Assembly (NCBI RefSeq): GCF_043641555.1
Contig: NZ_JBHZRJ010000002.1
Span: forward strand, 310,001-374,000
DNA length: 64,000 nt
Direction of reading: 5' to 3'
Source: Saccharospirillum alexandrii_A
Lineage (GTDB): Bacteria; Pseudomonadota; Gammaproteobacteria; Pseudomonadales; Natronospirillaceae
Position numbers and translations under genes: made by a program
Shown: in pieces, positions 34,415 through 42,946 of the stretch
Layout of the letters: every line of letters starts with the position of its first letter
Position numbering within the stretch: the first letter of the stretch is position 1
Notes under the pieces: model-generated
What the model was told of the DNA's origin: nothing
The model's input: the letters and a program-made list of their open reading frames with translations, nothing else
Databases searched by the model: none

Positions 34415-36070
34415 TTACACCGACAGCGCAGCCAGGCTGTGTTTGGCGAGCTTCAGGATATCTTCATTGGCCGAATCGCTGAGCAAGCCCTCGAGGAAGA
34501 ACTCCAGACTCGACAAGGCATCAGCCAGTGACTCCAGCTGCCCCGGATCGACCATAGTGCCGGATTCTTCAAGATCCCGGCTGATGTAGTTAATGGCACG
34601 CTGAATCAGGTTGGCAGCGGTAGTGCTGTTCAGGAAGACAAAAGCCCCTTTTACGCCATGGAGCGTAGGCACCACATTCGACAAATGCAGTCGGTCACCC
34701 TGGGAGTCCATATACGCTGTAATGGCCCTTTTGGCCAGGGCCAGGCCGGCCTCTGCTTCATCGATCAGGACGACTCGGGCATCGTGCAACTGTGCCAGCG
34801 CGGCCTTGTTGTCGCCACTGCCTTCCAGCTGGCGCTGACCCTGCAAAATGCGTGACAAGGCGCTTTCCGCGTACAAGACCGCATCGGCTATGGTCAGCAA
34901 CTGCTCGTTGGAGGGGGCTGCGTTGTCGGCCCAGCCTGCGATCACCTTCGCTTGCTGTTTCAGCACATTTGCCGGGCTTTGCAAGCCCAGCATAACGTAC
35001 ACATCGGCCACTTTGGTCATGCGCTCCTGCAAGGTGCGCGCTGAAAAGCCGCTATCACCGCGCGCCGCCTGATCAACCGTATCCTTGATGACCGATATGT
35101 CCTCTTTCAGGGCGTCGGATACACTCGACAGCACACTGCGGCCTGGACTGAACAGGATTTGCCGCTGTTCTTCGAGCATGTCATCGCTCTGCCCCAGGGT
35201 GGGCAGCTTGTAAAACTTGGCGACTTGGCGCGCCCTGAGGCTTTCGGCCGGATTCATGGCGAGCAGAAACAGAAATTCTTTCATTAGCGCGAGCGAAGGT
35301 TGTTTGCTCAGCGATTTGGGGGCGTGGCTGATCAGGTCTTTCAGATGGCGATCGAGCTGGGCAAACAGCATCTTGCGAGGCCCGGTCATCAGTGCACTGC
35401 GGTTGGCCATGGACTCCAGAGCGCCCGAAGCGACCCACCACAGCGGCGCGCAGGGAGCGTTGGCCAGCAGTTGATCAATCCGGTTTAATGCCAGACCCAT
35501 GTACTTGAAGGCACCCACGGTGCGCTCGCCCCGCAACAGGTGCAACAAACCAGCCTGGTACATATGGCGAAATTTCTTGAGCTGACGAATCTTCTGAGGT
35601 GAAAACTCGAAGACTTTGTTGTCTGCCGGTTTGCCGGGTTTGAACGAGAACTGAAAGAAGTGCCCTTCTCCCAGCAAAGTCACACCCCGGGCCCGCCGAA
35701 GCTGATTGATGGTGGGCAACAGTACCGCAGGTATGGCTTTTTGGCCGAGGCTTAAAAACTCCAGATAACGGCTCAGGACTACCAGTCCGCCGCTCATGGC
35801 GTCCAGTTTCACGCGTACATCGTCGCTATCGACTGAATCACCGGTGGGAATGGCGTTAATCAGCGCATTAAACTCGTCGCACAGGGCGATGGCGCCCTCT
35901 TCTTCCAAAACCTGGAAGATGCCCCGCATTTGTCCAATCAGATCCTGTGATTGTTGTAATTGCACCAGATCGCTCGTGTCCGAGCTAAAACTCTCAAGTG
36001 CAGACTGCGCTTGCTGCAGCGTGGCTTCAAGCTCGGTCTTGATCGCTTCCTTAGATGTGGCTGTACTCAT
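34415..36070 (-). CDS. ChpA/PilL N-terminal-like helical protein without kinase domains
   Basis: A 551-residue, largely helical protein. Residues about 5-140 resemble the N-terminal region of the chemosensory kinase ChpA (PilL) of twitching motility: LEATLQQAQSALESFSS, then MRGIFQVLEEEGAIALCDEF and LPTINQLRRARGVTLL. The pattern suggests Hpt-like helical bundles, though no clear phospho-histidine context is visible apart from PTLHGVKGAF near the C-terminus, an Hpt-like H-x-x-K-G. No CheW, HATPase or receiver domain follows. It is the first gene of a pair with the membrane protein at 33749. Confidence 0.7.
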   Translation of the reverse strand: MSTATSKEAIKTELEATLQQAQSALESFSSDTSDLVQLQQSQDLIGQMRGIFQVLEEEGAIALCDEFNALINAIPTGDSVDSDDVRVKLDAMSGGLVVLSRYLEFLSLGQKAIPAVLLPTINQLRRARGVTLLGEGHFFQFSFKPGKPADNKVFEFSPQKIRQLKKFRHMYQAGLLHLLRGERTVGAFKYMGLALNRIDQLLANAPCAPLWWVASGALESMANRSALMTGPRKMLFAQLDRHLKDLISHAPKSLSKQPSLALMKEFLFLLAMNPAESLRARQVAKFYKLPTLGQSDDMLEEQRQILFSPGRSVLSSVSDALKEDISVIKDTVDQAARGDSGFSARTLQERMTKVADVYVMLGLQSPANVLKQQAKVIAGWADNAAPSNEQLLTIADAVLYAESALSRILQGQRQLEGSGDNKAALAQLHDARVVLIDEAEAGLALAKRAITAYMDSQGDRLHLSNVVPTLHGVKGAFVFLNSTTAANLIQRAINYISRDLEESGTMVDPGQLESLADALSSLEFFLEGLLSDSANEDILKLAKHSLAALSV

Positions 36071-36523
36071 CGTTCACTAACCTTGTTGCGGGACTCACGT
36101 ACGGGACGTGATCAACAACCGCCTGCTGCCTTGGCGGCGACTCCGGTGGGTGGCGTTACTGTCCGCCGGTCCTGGCCAATCATCATACTGTTGATCAGCC
36201 CGATTGCGCAGTGAACCAGCGAATAACGCATCCCTGCTGCCAGTATACCCAGCAACCACCCATTGCATCAGTGTTCCACACTCAATTTGTTAATAAAAGC
36301 ACATATTTAGCGTCGATTTCTTAGGTTTTGTCTTAACGGGCAAGGGTTTCATGGCAACATCCGGTGGAATCGGCTTCCTGATTGGCGACCTGTCATTGTT
36401 GTTTTCCTACAAGCGGCTTGAATTTCCTGCAGAAACGGGTACTTTGGGCGCGCTTTGCGCGACCCGTACAGGCTATAACAGGGTTGTTGCAATACCGCTT
36501 TCACATTACCCGAAGAGCCTCTG
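36071..36523. other. Intergenic region between the ChpA-like gene and nhaB
   Basis: This 453-base divergent promoter region has no convincing coding frame, RNA gene or repeat. It includes an AT-rich stretch near 36280-36320, a likely promoter for nhaB. A short self-complementary GCGCGCTTTGCGCG lies near 36449. Confidence 0.45.
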
Positions 36524-38035
36524 ATGAACACCTCGCTTAGTCAGTCCTTTGTTAAGAACTTTCTGGGGCACAGCCCCAACTGGTATAAAAAGACCATTGT
36601 CGCCTTCCTGGTCATCAACCCCATACTTTTTTTCAGTCTGGGAGACAGCGGGCCCCTGATCGTTGGCTGGATGCTGATTGGCCAGTTCATTTTCACCCTG
36701 GCCATGGCATTAAAATGCTATCCGCTACAACCTGGCGGCTTGCTGGCCATTGAAGCCGTTGTCATCGGCCTGACCAGCCCGGAAGTCGTTTACCACGAAG
36801 CGGTGACCAACTTCCCGGTGATCATGCTGCTGATGTTCATGGTTGCCGGCATCTACTTCATGAAAGACTTGCTGCTGTTCATTTTCACCAAGCTGTTACT
36901 GGGCATTCGCTCCAAAACTCTGCTTTCCCTGATGTTTTGCAGCGCAGCGGCCTTCCTGTCGGCCTTTCTGGATGCCCTGACCGTCACCGCCGTACTGATC
37001 AGCGTCGCCGTTGGTTTCTATTCGGTCTACCATAAAGTCGCCTCCGGAAAGCACTTCCACCACGACCACGACCATAATATGGACGAAGGGGTGGAAGACC
37101 TGCACCGGGAAGATCTCGACTCGTTCCGGGGCTTTCTGCGCTCTCTGCTGATGCACGGCGCCGTCGGCACCGCGCTGGGCGGTGTTTGCACCCTGGTGGG
37201 CGAACCGCAAAACCTGCTGATTGCGCGCATAGCGGGCTGGGACTTTGCAGAGTTCTTTCTCAGAATGGCTCCGGTAACCATGCCGGTGCTGTTCGCAGGC
37301 CTGACTACCTGTGTACTGCTCGAGAAGCTCAAATGGTTCGGTTATGGCTCCAAACTGCCCCAGGTCGTGCGCAGCATTCTGGAAGACTATGAGGAGCACC
37401 AGCAGGCCAAACGTACCCGCAAAGACGTCGCCAAGCTGATCGTCCAGGGCGTGGTCGCCATCTGGCTGATACTGGGCCTGGCGTTTCATCTTGCTGAAGT
37501 GGGTCTGATCGGCCTGAGCGTTATTGTGTTGTTAACAGCGTTCAACGGCATTACCGACGAACACAACATCGGCAAGGCGTTTGAGGAAGCATTGCCATTC
37601 ACCGCCTTGCTGGTCGTTTTCTTTACCATCGTTGGTGTCATTCACAGTCAGCACCTGTTCGCGCCCATCATCGCCTGGGTACTCAGTCTGCCCATGGATA
37701 TCCAGCCCGGGATGTTCTTTATTGCCAACGGCTTACTGTCCGCAATCAGCGACAATGTGTTCGTCGCCACGGTATACATCAACGAAGTGAAGCTGGCGCT
37801 TGAAGCCGGTGACATCAGCCGTGACCAGTTCAACCTGCTGACGGTTGCGATTAACACCGGTACCAACCTGCCATCGGTCGCCACGCCCAATGGTCAGGCG
37901 GCTTTCCTGTTCCTGCTGACGTCAGCCATCTCGCCGCTGGTGCGGCTGTCATACGGCCGGATGGTGGTGATGGCATTCCCTTATGCCGTGGTAATGGCGA
38001 CTTTTGGTTATATTGGCGTCACATATTGGCTATGA
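36524..38035 (+). CDS. nhaB: Na+/H+ antiporter NhaB
   Basis: A 503-residue inner-membrane antiporter with about 12 helices, exchanging Na+ for H+ in alkaline or saline conditions. It begins with the family-typical FVKNFLGHSPNWYKKTIVAFL and has LTVTAVLISVAVGFY, LGGVCTLVGEPQNLLIA and INTGTNLPSVATPNGQAAFLFLLTS. The His-rich loop KHFHHDHDHNMDEGVEDL is the expected cytosolic loop. It may complement the Na+ pump Nqr encoded 6 kb downstream. Preceded by GAAGAG and followed by a ten-base-pair GC hairpin. Confidence 0.96.
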   Translation: MNTSLSQSFVKNFLGHSPNWYKKTIVAFLVINPILFFSLGDSGPLIVGWMLIGQFIFTLAMALKCYPLQPGGLLAIEAVVIGLTSPEVVYHEAVTNFPVIMLLMFMVAGIYFMKDLLLFIFTKLLLGIRSKTLLSLMFCSAAAFLSAFLDALTVTAVLISVAVGFYSVYHKVASGKHFHHDHDHNMDEGVEDLHREDLDSFRGFLRSLLMHGAVGTALGGVCTLVGEPQNLLIARIAGWDFAEFFLRMAPVTMPVLFAGLTTCVLLEKLKWFGYGSKLPQVVRSILEDYEEHQQAKRTRKDVAKLIVQGVVAIWLILGLAFHLAEVGLIGLSVIVLLTAFNGITDEHNIGKAFEEALPFTALLVVFFTIVGVIHSQHLFAPIIAWVLSLPMDIQPGMFFIANGLLSAISDNVFVATVYINEVKLALEAGDISRDQFNLLTVAINTGTNLPSVATPNGQAAFLFLLTSAISPLVRLSYGRMVVMAFPYAVVMATFGYIGVTYWL

Positions 38036-38051
38036 TGCGCACCTGAACGTT

Positions 38052-38084
38052 CTGGCGGGCGCTACCCGGAGTGCCGCCCGCCAG
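38052..38084. repeat. GC hairpin between nhaB and dusA
   Basis: CTGGCGGGC / GCCCGCCAG, nine perfect pairs with a 15-base loop, in the 72-base gap between nhaB and dusA. There is no T run, so it is probably an mRNA-stabilising structure rather than a terminator. Confidence 0.55.
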
Positions 38085-38107
38085 CCTGTCTGACGCTGCC
38101 ACCGGAG

Positions 38108-39112
38108 ATGAACTTGAGCTACCCACATCGCTTCAGCGTAGCCCCCATGATGGACTGGACGACCAGTGAGTGCCGTCAGTTTCACCGGCTGCTGACGCGC
38201 CGTGCCCTGCTTTACACCGAAATGGTTACGACTGGCGCGCTCATTCATGGTCAGCGCGACCGTTTTCTGGCCTATACCGAATCTGAACACCCGCTGGCCC
38301 TGCAACTGGGCGGTTCCGATGCACAAGATCTGGCCACCTGCGCTAAAATGGCGGAACAATGGGGCTATGATGAAGTCAACCTGAACGCAGGCTGCCCTTC
38401 CGACCGGGTCCAGAATGGCATGATCGGCGCCATACTCATGGCCCACGGCGCTTTGGTCCGCGACGGACTCAAAGCCATGCGCGACGCGGTTTCACTGCCC
38501 ATCACGCTGAAACATCGCATTGGCATCGACGATTTCGACAGCTACGAATTCCTGCGCGACTTTGTTGGCATCACCGCCGAATCCGGCTGCGACACCTTCA
38601 TCGTCCACGCACGCAAGGCCATTCTCAGCGGCCTCAGCCCCAAGGAAAACCGGGAGATACCGCCGCTCGACTACGATCGGGTGAGGCAGTTGAAGGCTGA
38701 TTTCCCTGCCCTGAACATCATTATCAATGGCGGGCTCAAGGATCATGCCGCCTGCCTCTCCCTGCTCGATGAAGGCCTCGATGGTGTCATGCTCGGACGT
38801 GAGGCCTACCAGAATCCATTGATTCTGCAATCGGTTGACCCAACCTACTACGATCAGGCTACGGTCCTCCAAACCCAGTCAGAGCTGGTCTCTGCGTACG
38901 TGCAATGGGTTGACCATCATCTGCAGCAAGGCAAACCATTGAAATATGCCCTGCGACATACTCTGGGTTTATTTCAGGGGCAGCCGGGGGCACGGCGTTT
39001 CCGCCGTGTCTTGAGTGAAGGCATGCACAAACCCGGTGCCAGCCTGGAATTACTGGAGCGGGCACTGTCGGAAGTTGAATTGCTTGATGCTGAACCCCTG
39101 GAACACGCCTGA
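38108..39112 (+). CDS. dusA: tRNA-dihydrouridine(20/20a) synthase DusA
   Basis: A 334-residue flavin enzyme that reduces uridines 20 and 20a of tRNA. HRFSVAPMMDWTTSECRQF is the family start; Cys96 in NLNAGCPSDRVQNG is the catalytic cysteine; TLKHRIGIDDFDSYEFL and IINGGLKDH are FMN-site motifs. The ATG at 38108 directly abuts the CGGAG site, so the TTG at 38114 (six bases later) is better spaced and may be the real start; the difference is two residues. It has no signal peptide. Cotranscription with talB (66 bases downstream) is possible. Confidence 0.95.
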   Translation: MNLSYPHRFSVAPMMDWTTSECRQFHRLLTRRALLYTEMVTTGALIHGQRDRFLAYTESEHPLALQLGGSDAQDLATCAKMAEQWGYDEVNLNAGCPSDRVQNGMIGAILMAHGALVRDGLKAMRDAVSLPITLKHRIGIDDFDSYEFLRDFVGITAESGCDTFIVHARKAILSGLSPKENREIPPLDYDRVRQLKADFPALNIIINGGLKDHAACLSLLDEGLDGVMLGREAYQNPLILQSVDPTYYDQATVLQTQSELVSAYVQWVDHHLQQGKPLKYALRHTLGLFQGQPGARRFRRVLSEGMHKPGASLELLERALSEVELLDAEPLEHA

Positions 39113-39178
39113 CGGGGGCACCAGTACCTATCCCAGCCACCATCACTGGCCCCCGGGGTCAGCAAAAAGAGAGTTGAC

Positions 39179-40105
39179 ATGAGCAAACTTGAACAGCTGA
39201 AAGAATACACCGTCATCGTCGCAGACACCGGCGAACTCGAGTCCATCAAGAAGTTCAAACCCCAGGACGCAACCACCAACCCCTCGCTGGTATTAAAAGC
39301 CGTAGAGAGTGGGCTCTATGACAACCTAATCAAGCGCTGCATGGCTGAATCCAGCGATTTCGATGATGGCATCGACCGGCTGATCACCTCGATCGGTCAG
39401 GAAATCCTTCAGGAAGTGCCTGGCTACGTCTCCACAGAAGTCGATGCGCGCCTGTCGTTCGATACTGAGGCTACCCTCGCCAAAGCCCACCGACTGATTG
39501 AGCTGTACGAATCAGCAGGCTGGAGCCGTGACCGCATTCTGATCAAGATCGCCAGTACCTGGGAAGGCATTCAGGCCGCTCGAGTCCTGGAAAAAGAGGG
39601 CATCCACTGCAACATGACCCTTTTGTTCAGCATGGAACAAGCCCAGGCGTGCGCCGATGCCGGTGCAACCCTGATATCTCCCTTTGTCGGTCGCATTATG
39701 GACTGGTACAAAAAAGATACGGGCCAGACCTACACCGGTGAAAACGACCCTGGCGTCATCAGTGTTCGCGAGATCTTCAAGCACTATAAAGAACACGGCT
39801 ATCCAACCATTGTGATGGGTGCCAGCTTCCGTAACACCGGAGAAATTGAAGCTCTGGCCGGTTGCGATCGCCTGACCATCAGCCCCGCTCTGCTGGAAGA
39901 GTTGAGTAACGACAGCGGTGAACTGAAACAAGCTCTGGTCGCACCAGCGGCGACTGGCAAGCAACCGGAAGCGATCAGGGAATCTGATTTCCGCCTGGGC
40001 ATGAACAATAACCCGATGGCGACCGAGAAACTCGCGGAAGGTATTCGCAAGTTCATTGAAGACCAAATCAAGATGGAAGGCATCATCAAAGCCCACTCAG
40101 CCTGA
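39179..40105 (+). CDS. talB: Transaldolase
   Basis: A 308-residue pentose phosphate enzyme moving a dihydroxyacetone unit between sugar phosphates. DATTNPSLVLKA, RLSFDTEATLAKA, the Schiff-base Lys123 in RILIKIASTWEGI, and VGRIMDWYKK are the TalB/TalA signatures. It has the usual length and a good GAGAG ribosome site. A strong terminator follows at 40115. Confidence 0.97.
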   Translation: MSKLEQLKEYTVIVADTGELESIKKFKPQDATTNPSLVLKAVESGLYDNLIKRCMAESSDFDDGIDRLITSIGQEILQEVPGYVSTEVDARLSFDTEATLAKAHRLIELYESAGWSRDRILIKIASTWEGIQAARVLEKEGIHCNMTLLFSMEQAQACADAGATLISPFVGRIMDWYKKDTGQTYTGENDPGVISVREIFKHYKEHGYPTIVMGASFRNTGEIEALAGCDRLTISPALLEELSNDSGELKQALVAPAATGKQPEAIRESDFRLGMNNNPMATEKLAEGIRKFIEDQIKMEGIIKAHSA

Positions 40106-40114
40106 TATCACCGG

Positions 40115-40136
40115 CGGGCCCTCCCGGGCCCGTTTT
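40115..40136 (+). terminator. Intrinsic terminator after talB
   Basis: CGGGCCC / GGGCCCG, seven pairs with a four-base loop, followed by TTTT. It ends the talB transcript. Confidence 0.85.
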
Positions 40137-40258
40137 CCTGTTCCATTAAGACTCATCCTGCACAACCTAATCCCGCCTGTCGGCTCTGACATGAATACCT
40201 TGGCAACCCCAGCCACATCCATTATGCTGAAGAACATGCGGTAGATAACGGTATAAGT

Positions 40259-41116
40259 ATGAATGAAAAACAACTCTTTGATGAGTTCGAGCGATTGCGT
40301 CGCTCCATTTCTGCATTTTCCCGTTCGGTTCATCAGTACGACAGCGCGCACTGGATTGCGCCCTGGAACGGAGCCGTGCGTGCGCCCGACCTAGAGGATT
40401 TGCTGCTGGATCTCTGGTATCAGGACGACCAGGACGGCCGGGAAACTCGGATCTACCCGGGGCTGATTGCCCTGAACCGGGAACAGATTACGCTTGCGGC
40501 TGAAGTGAATATCGCCAAAGACCGGTTTCGCAACCGGGTACAGGCGATAAAAACAGCCGATTCCGTTCACTGGCGTGAGCTCCAGGGTCAACTGGCCCGC
40601 CGTTACAAGGGTCTGAACGAGGCCCTGGGTCGGGAAGGCCTGACCCGCTTGCACCTGAAACAGGTTTTTCGGCACATTCCTCTGGTGGTAAAACGTCCCG
40701 ATCGTGTTGGCTTTAGTTGGTACACCAGCGGGCGCTCCATCCAGAAAATCACCAAAAAAGAGGCCTGGGAGCGGTTAATCAAACTCAATACCGAATCGGC
40801 ACACATCCGCATCCAAATGGAACGCCTGGCTTCATTGCCAGATTCCGAACCCCTGGCCCGTGTGCAGAAACAGGCCCCGGTATTGCGTGCCAACCTGGTC
40901 TTTGCCGATGGCCGTCGTAAATCACTGAATGTCTCGCTGCCGCTGTTGTTTCCCAGTCAGGGCATTAATGAACTGCCCGACTTCTCAATCCCCACGGCCA
41001 CCCCACCCGGCGAACGTCAGCGCCTGGTTCGCAGCGATAACCGGCTGGAAGACGACGCCTTTCTGCCCTCCATTCGCGTTCATCGCTATGTGCAGCCAAA
41101 ACGAGGGGTTTACTGA
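40259..41116 (+). CDS. Tus-family DNA replication terminus site-binding protein
   Basis: A 285-residue protein resembling Tus, which binds Ter DNA and stops replication forks from one side. Matches to the E. coli protein are strongest in the C-terminal half: RVGFSWYTSGRSIQKITKK (like the FGWANKHIIKN segment), the IRIQMERLASLPDSEPLARV stretch (like REYQDIAALPQNAKL), the beta pair VLRANLVFADGRRK, and the ending FLPSIRVHRYV (like IIPRLHLYV). The N-terminal half is less alike. Such genes occur outside enterobacteria in marine gammaproteobacteria and on plasmids; the chromosomal location here has no plasmid genes beside it. A weak ribosome site precedes the ATG. Whether it is a fork-arrest protein needs its Ter sites. 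Confidence 0.75.
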   Translation: MNEKQLFDEFERLRRSISAFSRSVHQYDSAHWIAPWNGAVRAPDLEDLLLDLWYQDDQDGRETRIYPGLIALNREQITLAAEVNIAKDRFRNRVQAIKTADSVHWRELQGQLARRYKGLNEALGREGLTRLHLKQVFRHIPLVVKRPDRVGFSWYTSGRSIQKITKKEAWERLIKLNTESAHIRIQMERLASLPDSEPLARVQKQAPVLRANLVFADGRRKSLNVSLPLLFPSQGINELPDFSIPTATPPGERQRLVRSDNRLEDDAFLPSIRVHRYVQPKRGVY

Positions 41117-41130
41117 TTACAGCAACAAAA

Positions 41131-41155
41131 AAAGCAGCCCTGAGGCTGCTTTTTA
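41131..41155. terminator. Bidirectional terminator between the Tus-like gene and sthA
   Basis: AAAGCAGCC / GGCTGCTTT with a four-base loop; a T run follows on both strands. Both convergent transcripts can end here. Confidence 0.9.
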
Positions 41156-41181
41156 TTACAGGTCAAACACGGTAATCCGTG

Positions 41182-42576
41182 TCAGAAAATACGATTCAAG
41201 CCGTTCAGTGCCGCCACCCGATAGGCTTCAGCCATTGTCGGGTAATTGAACGTATGCTCGATGAAGTACTGGATGTTATTGCCGCCATTCTTTTGCGCCA
41301 TAATGGCCTGGCCAATGTGCAGAATTTCAGCAGCCTGGTCGCCGAAACAATGGATCCCCAGCAGTTCGAGCGTATCCCGGTGGAACAATAACTTCAGCAT
41401 CCCGACGTCTTCACCGGTGATTTGCGCCCGGGCCGTGTCTTTGAAATAGGCTTTACCCACTTCATAAGGCACCTTTGCCTGCGTCAGTTCGCGTTCGGTT
41501 TTGCCTACCGACGAAATTTCCGGAATGGTATAAATGCCAGTGGGCACATCGTTAATGTGCCGATAGGTGTTGTTGTCGACGATCACGCCAGAGGCACTGC
41601 GACCCTGATCGTACGCTGCACTGGCCAGACTCGGCCAGCCAATAACATCACCTACGGCATAAATGTGCGGCACCGATGTCCGGTAAAACTCATCCACCTC
41701 CAGTTGCCCCCGTCTATTGGCGGTCAGACCTGCCGCGGGCATGTTCAGCTTGTCGGTGTTACCAGAACGCCCATTGGCCCACATGAAGGCGTCAGCCTTG
41801 ATCTTCTTGCCGGAAGCAAGTGTCAGCACAATATGGTCATCGAAACCATCGACACTGACAAATTCCTCATTGTGTCTCACCAATACGCCGTGACCGCGCA
41901 AGTGGTAACTCAGGCCATCGGAGATTTCATCATCCATAAAGGCCAGCAGGCGGTCACCCGGATTGATCAGATCCACCTTGCAACCCAGACCGTTGAAGAT
42001 AGAGGCATACTCACTGCCAATAACACCCGCACCATAAATCACCAGATGCCGGGGTGTTTCTGTGGAGTCGAGAATGGTATCGCTATCGAACAGTCGGGGG
42101 TGGTTAAAATCAACTTCGGGTGGCCGGTAAGGCCGCGAACCGGTGGCTACGATGATCTCATGGGCTGTTAGAATATCGGCCTGATCGTCTGAGCGGTCCA
42201 CCTTGATGGTATGCGGATCGATAAAGCTGGCAACACCGTAATACAGGTCGACGCCGTTGCGGCTATAGAAACGGGCTCGCATCGACACTTGCTTGTCAAT
42301 GACCCGGTGTGCCGATTCCCTAACCTGACTGTACGACAACCACTTTTGTTCGGATATATGCCGGAACATCGGGCTGCGATTAAATTGCATGACCTGGTTT
42401 ACCGCATGACGCAGTGCCTTGGATGGTATCGTGCCCTGGTGCGTGCAGTTGCCTCCCACCAGTTGGCGCAGGTCGACAACGGCCACCTTTTTACCCGCTT
42501 TTGCAGCGTTCATGGCTGCACTTTCACCGGCAGGTCCACTGCCGATGATCACCAGATCGTATTGTGCTTCCGACAT
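41182..42576 (-). CDS. sthA: Soluble pyridine nucleotide transhydrogenase
   Basis: A 464-residue flavoprotein that moves hydride between NADPH and NAD+. FAD motif IIGSGPAGESAAMNAAKAG at 10-28; the family lacks the redox disulfide and has the single-Cys form GGNCTHQGTIPSKALRHAVN, as here; NAD motif YGAGVIGSEYASI near 180; FAD motif IYAVGDVIG. It has an AAGGAG site six bases before ATG 42576. It lies 49 bases downstream of nqrM on the same strand, so it may be read from the nqr operon, coupling NADH oxidation to NADPH balance. Confidence 0.95.
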   Translation of the reverse strand: MSEAQYDLVIIGSGPAGESAAMNAAKAGKKVAVVDLRQLVGGNCTHQGTIPSKALRHAVNQVMQFNRSPMFRHISEQKWLSYSQVRESAHRVIDKQVSMRARFYSRNGVDLYYGVASFIDPHTIKVDRSDDQADILTAHEIIVATGSRPYRPPEVDFNHPRLFDSDTILDSTETPRHLVIYGAGVIGSEYASIFNGLGCKVDLINPGDRLLAFMDDEISDGLSYHLRGHGVLVRHNEEFVSVDGFDDHIVLTLASGKKIKADAFMWANGRSGNTDKLNMPAAGLTANRRGQLEVDEFYRTSVPHIYAVGDVIGWPSLASAAYDQGRSASGVIVDNNTYRHINDVPTGIYTIPEISSVGKTERELTQAKVPYEVGKAYFKDTARAQITGEDVGMLKLLFHRDTLELLGIHCFGDQAAEILHIGQAIMAQKNGGNNIQYFIEHTFNYPTMAEAYRVAALNGLNRIF

Positions 42577-42602
42577 GCTTACTCCTTAGAAACTGTCTGT
42601 GC

Positions 42603-42623
42603 AGGGTGATTACCGATCACCCT
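42603..42623 (-). promoter_or_regulatory. Intercistronic hairpin between nqrM and sthA
   Basis: AGGGTGAT / ATCACCCT, eight perfect pairs, sits immediately after the nqrM stop and just before the sthA ribosome site. There is no T run, so it may protect or slow the transcript rather than end it. Confidence 0.5.
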
Positions 42624-42625
42624 TA

Positions 42626-42868
42626 TTACCGGGTTGCGTCGACACCCAGATCAGACAGGGCCTTTTGCCGGGCCGCCTTACGAGCGGACTTGATTTCAGT
42701 ATCGCACTTGCCTTTATCGCCCCCGCAAACATCACACTCGGCTTCCATACCCACGGCAGCCATGCCACCACAAGAGCCTTTAATCGGCTGACGTCCGAAG
42801 ATCACGCCCACCGCCATTGCTGCGATCACCAGCAGCATGAATACAAACACAGCGAAAAAGGTCGCCAT
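42626..42868 (-). CDS. nqrM: NqrM, Na+-NQR maturation protein (DUF539)
   Basis: An 80-residue membrane protein with one N-terminal helix (about 2-25) and a cysteine-rich tail: GSCGGMAAVG, then ECDVCGGDKGKC. Four cysteines in this pattern are the hallmark of NqrM, which is needed to assemble the Na+-NQR, probably to deliver iron to the NqrD/NqrE site (established for Vibrio; inferred here). ATG 42868 follows GGAGGTG. It closes the operon after apbE. Confidence 0.93.
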   Translation of the reverse strand: MATFFAVFVFMLLVIAAMAVGVIFGRQPIKGSCGGMAAVGMEAECDVCGGDKGKCDTEIKSARKAARQKALSDLGVDATR

Positions 42869-42946
42869 AAGCACCTCCAATAAGGCCATACCGATTACCG
42901 GTTAATCACTCAATCCAGATCCGGTACAAGCCAGGTTTACTGCAGT

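Noticed and set aside
40157..40169. A possible Ter-like site upstream of the Tus-like gene (CCTGCACAACCTA, read as its complement)
   Set aside because: Only the GTTGT core agrees with the E. coli Ter consensus; the rest does not, so it is not supported.
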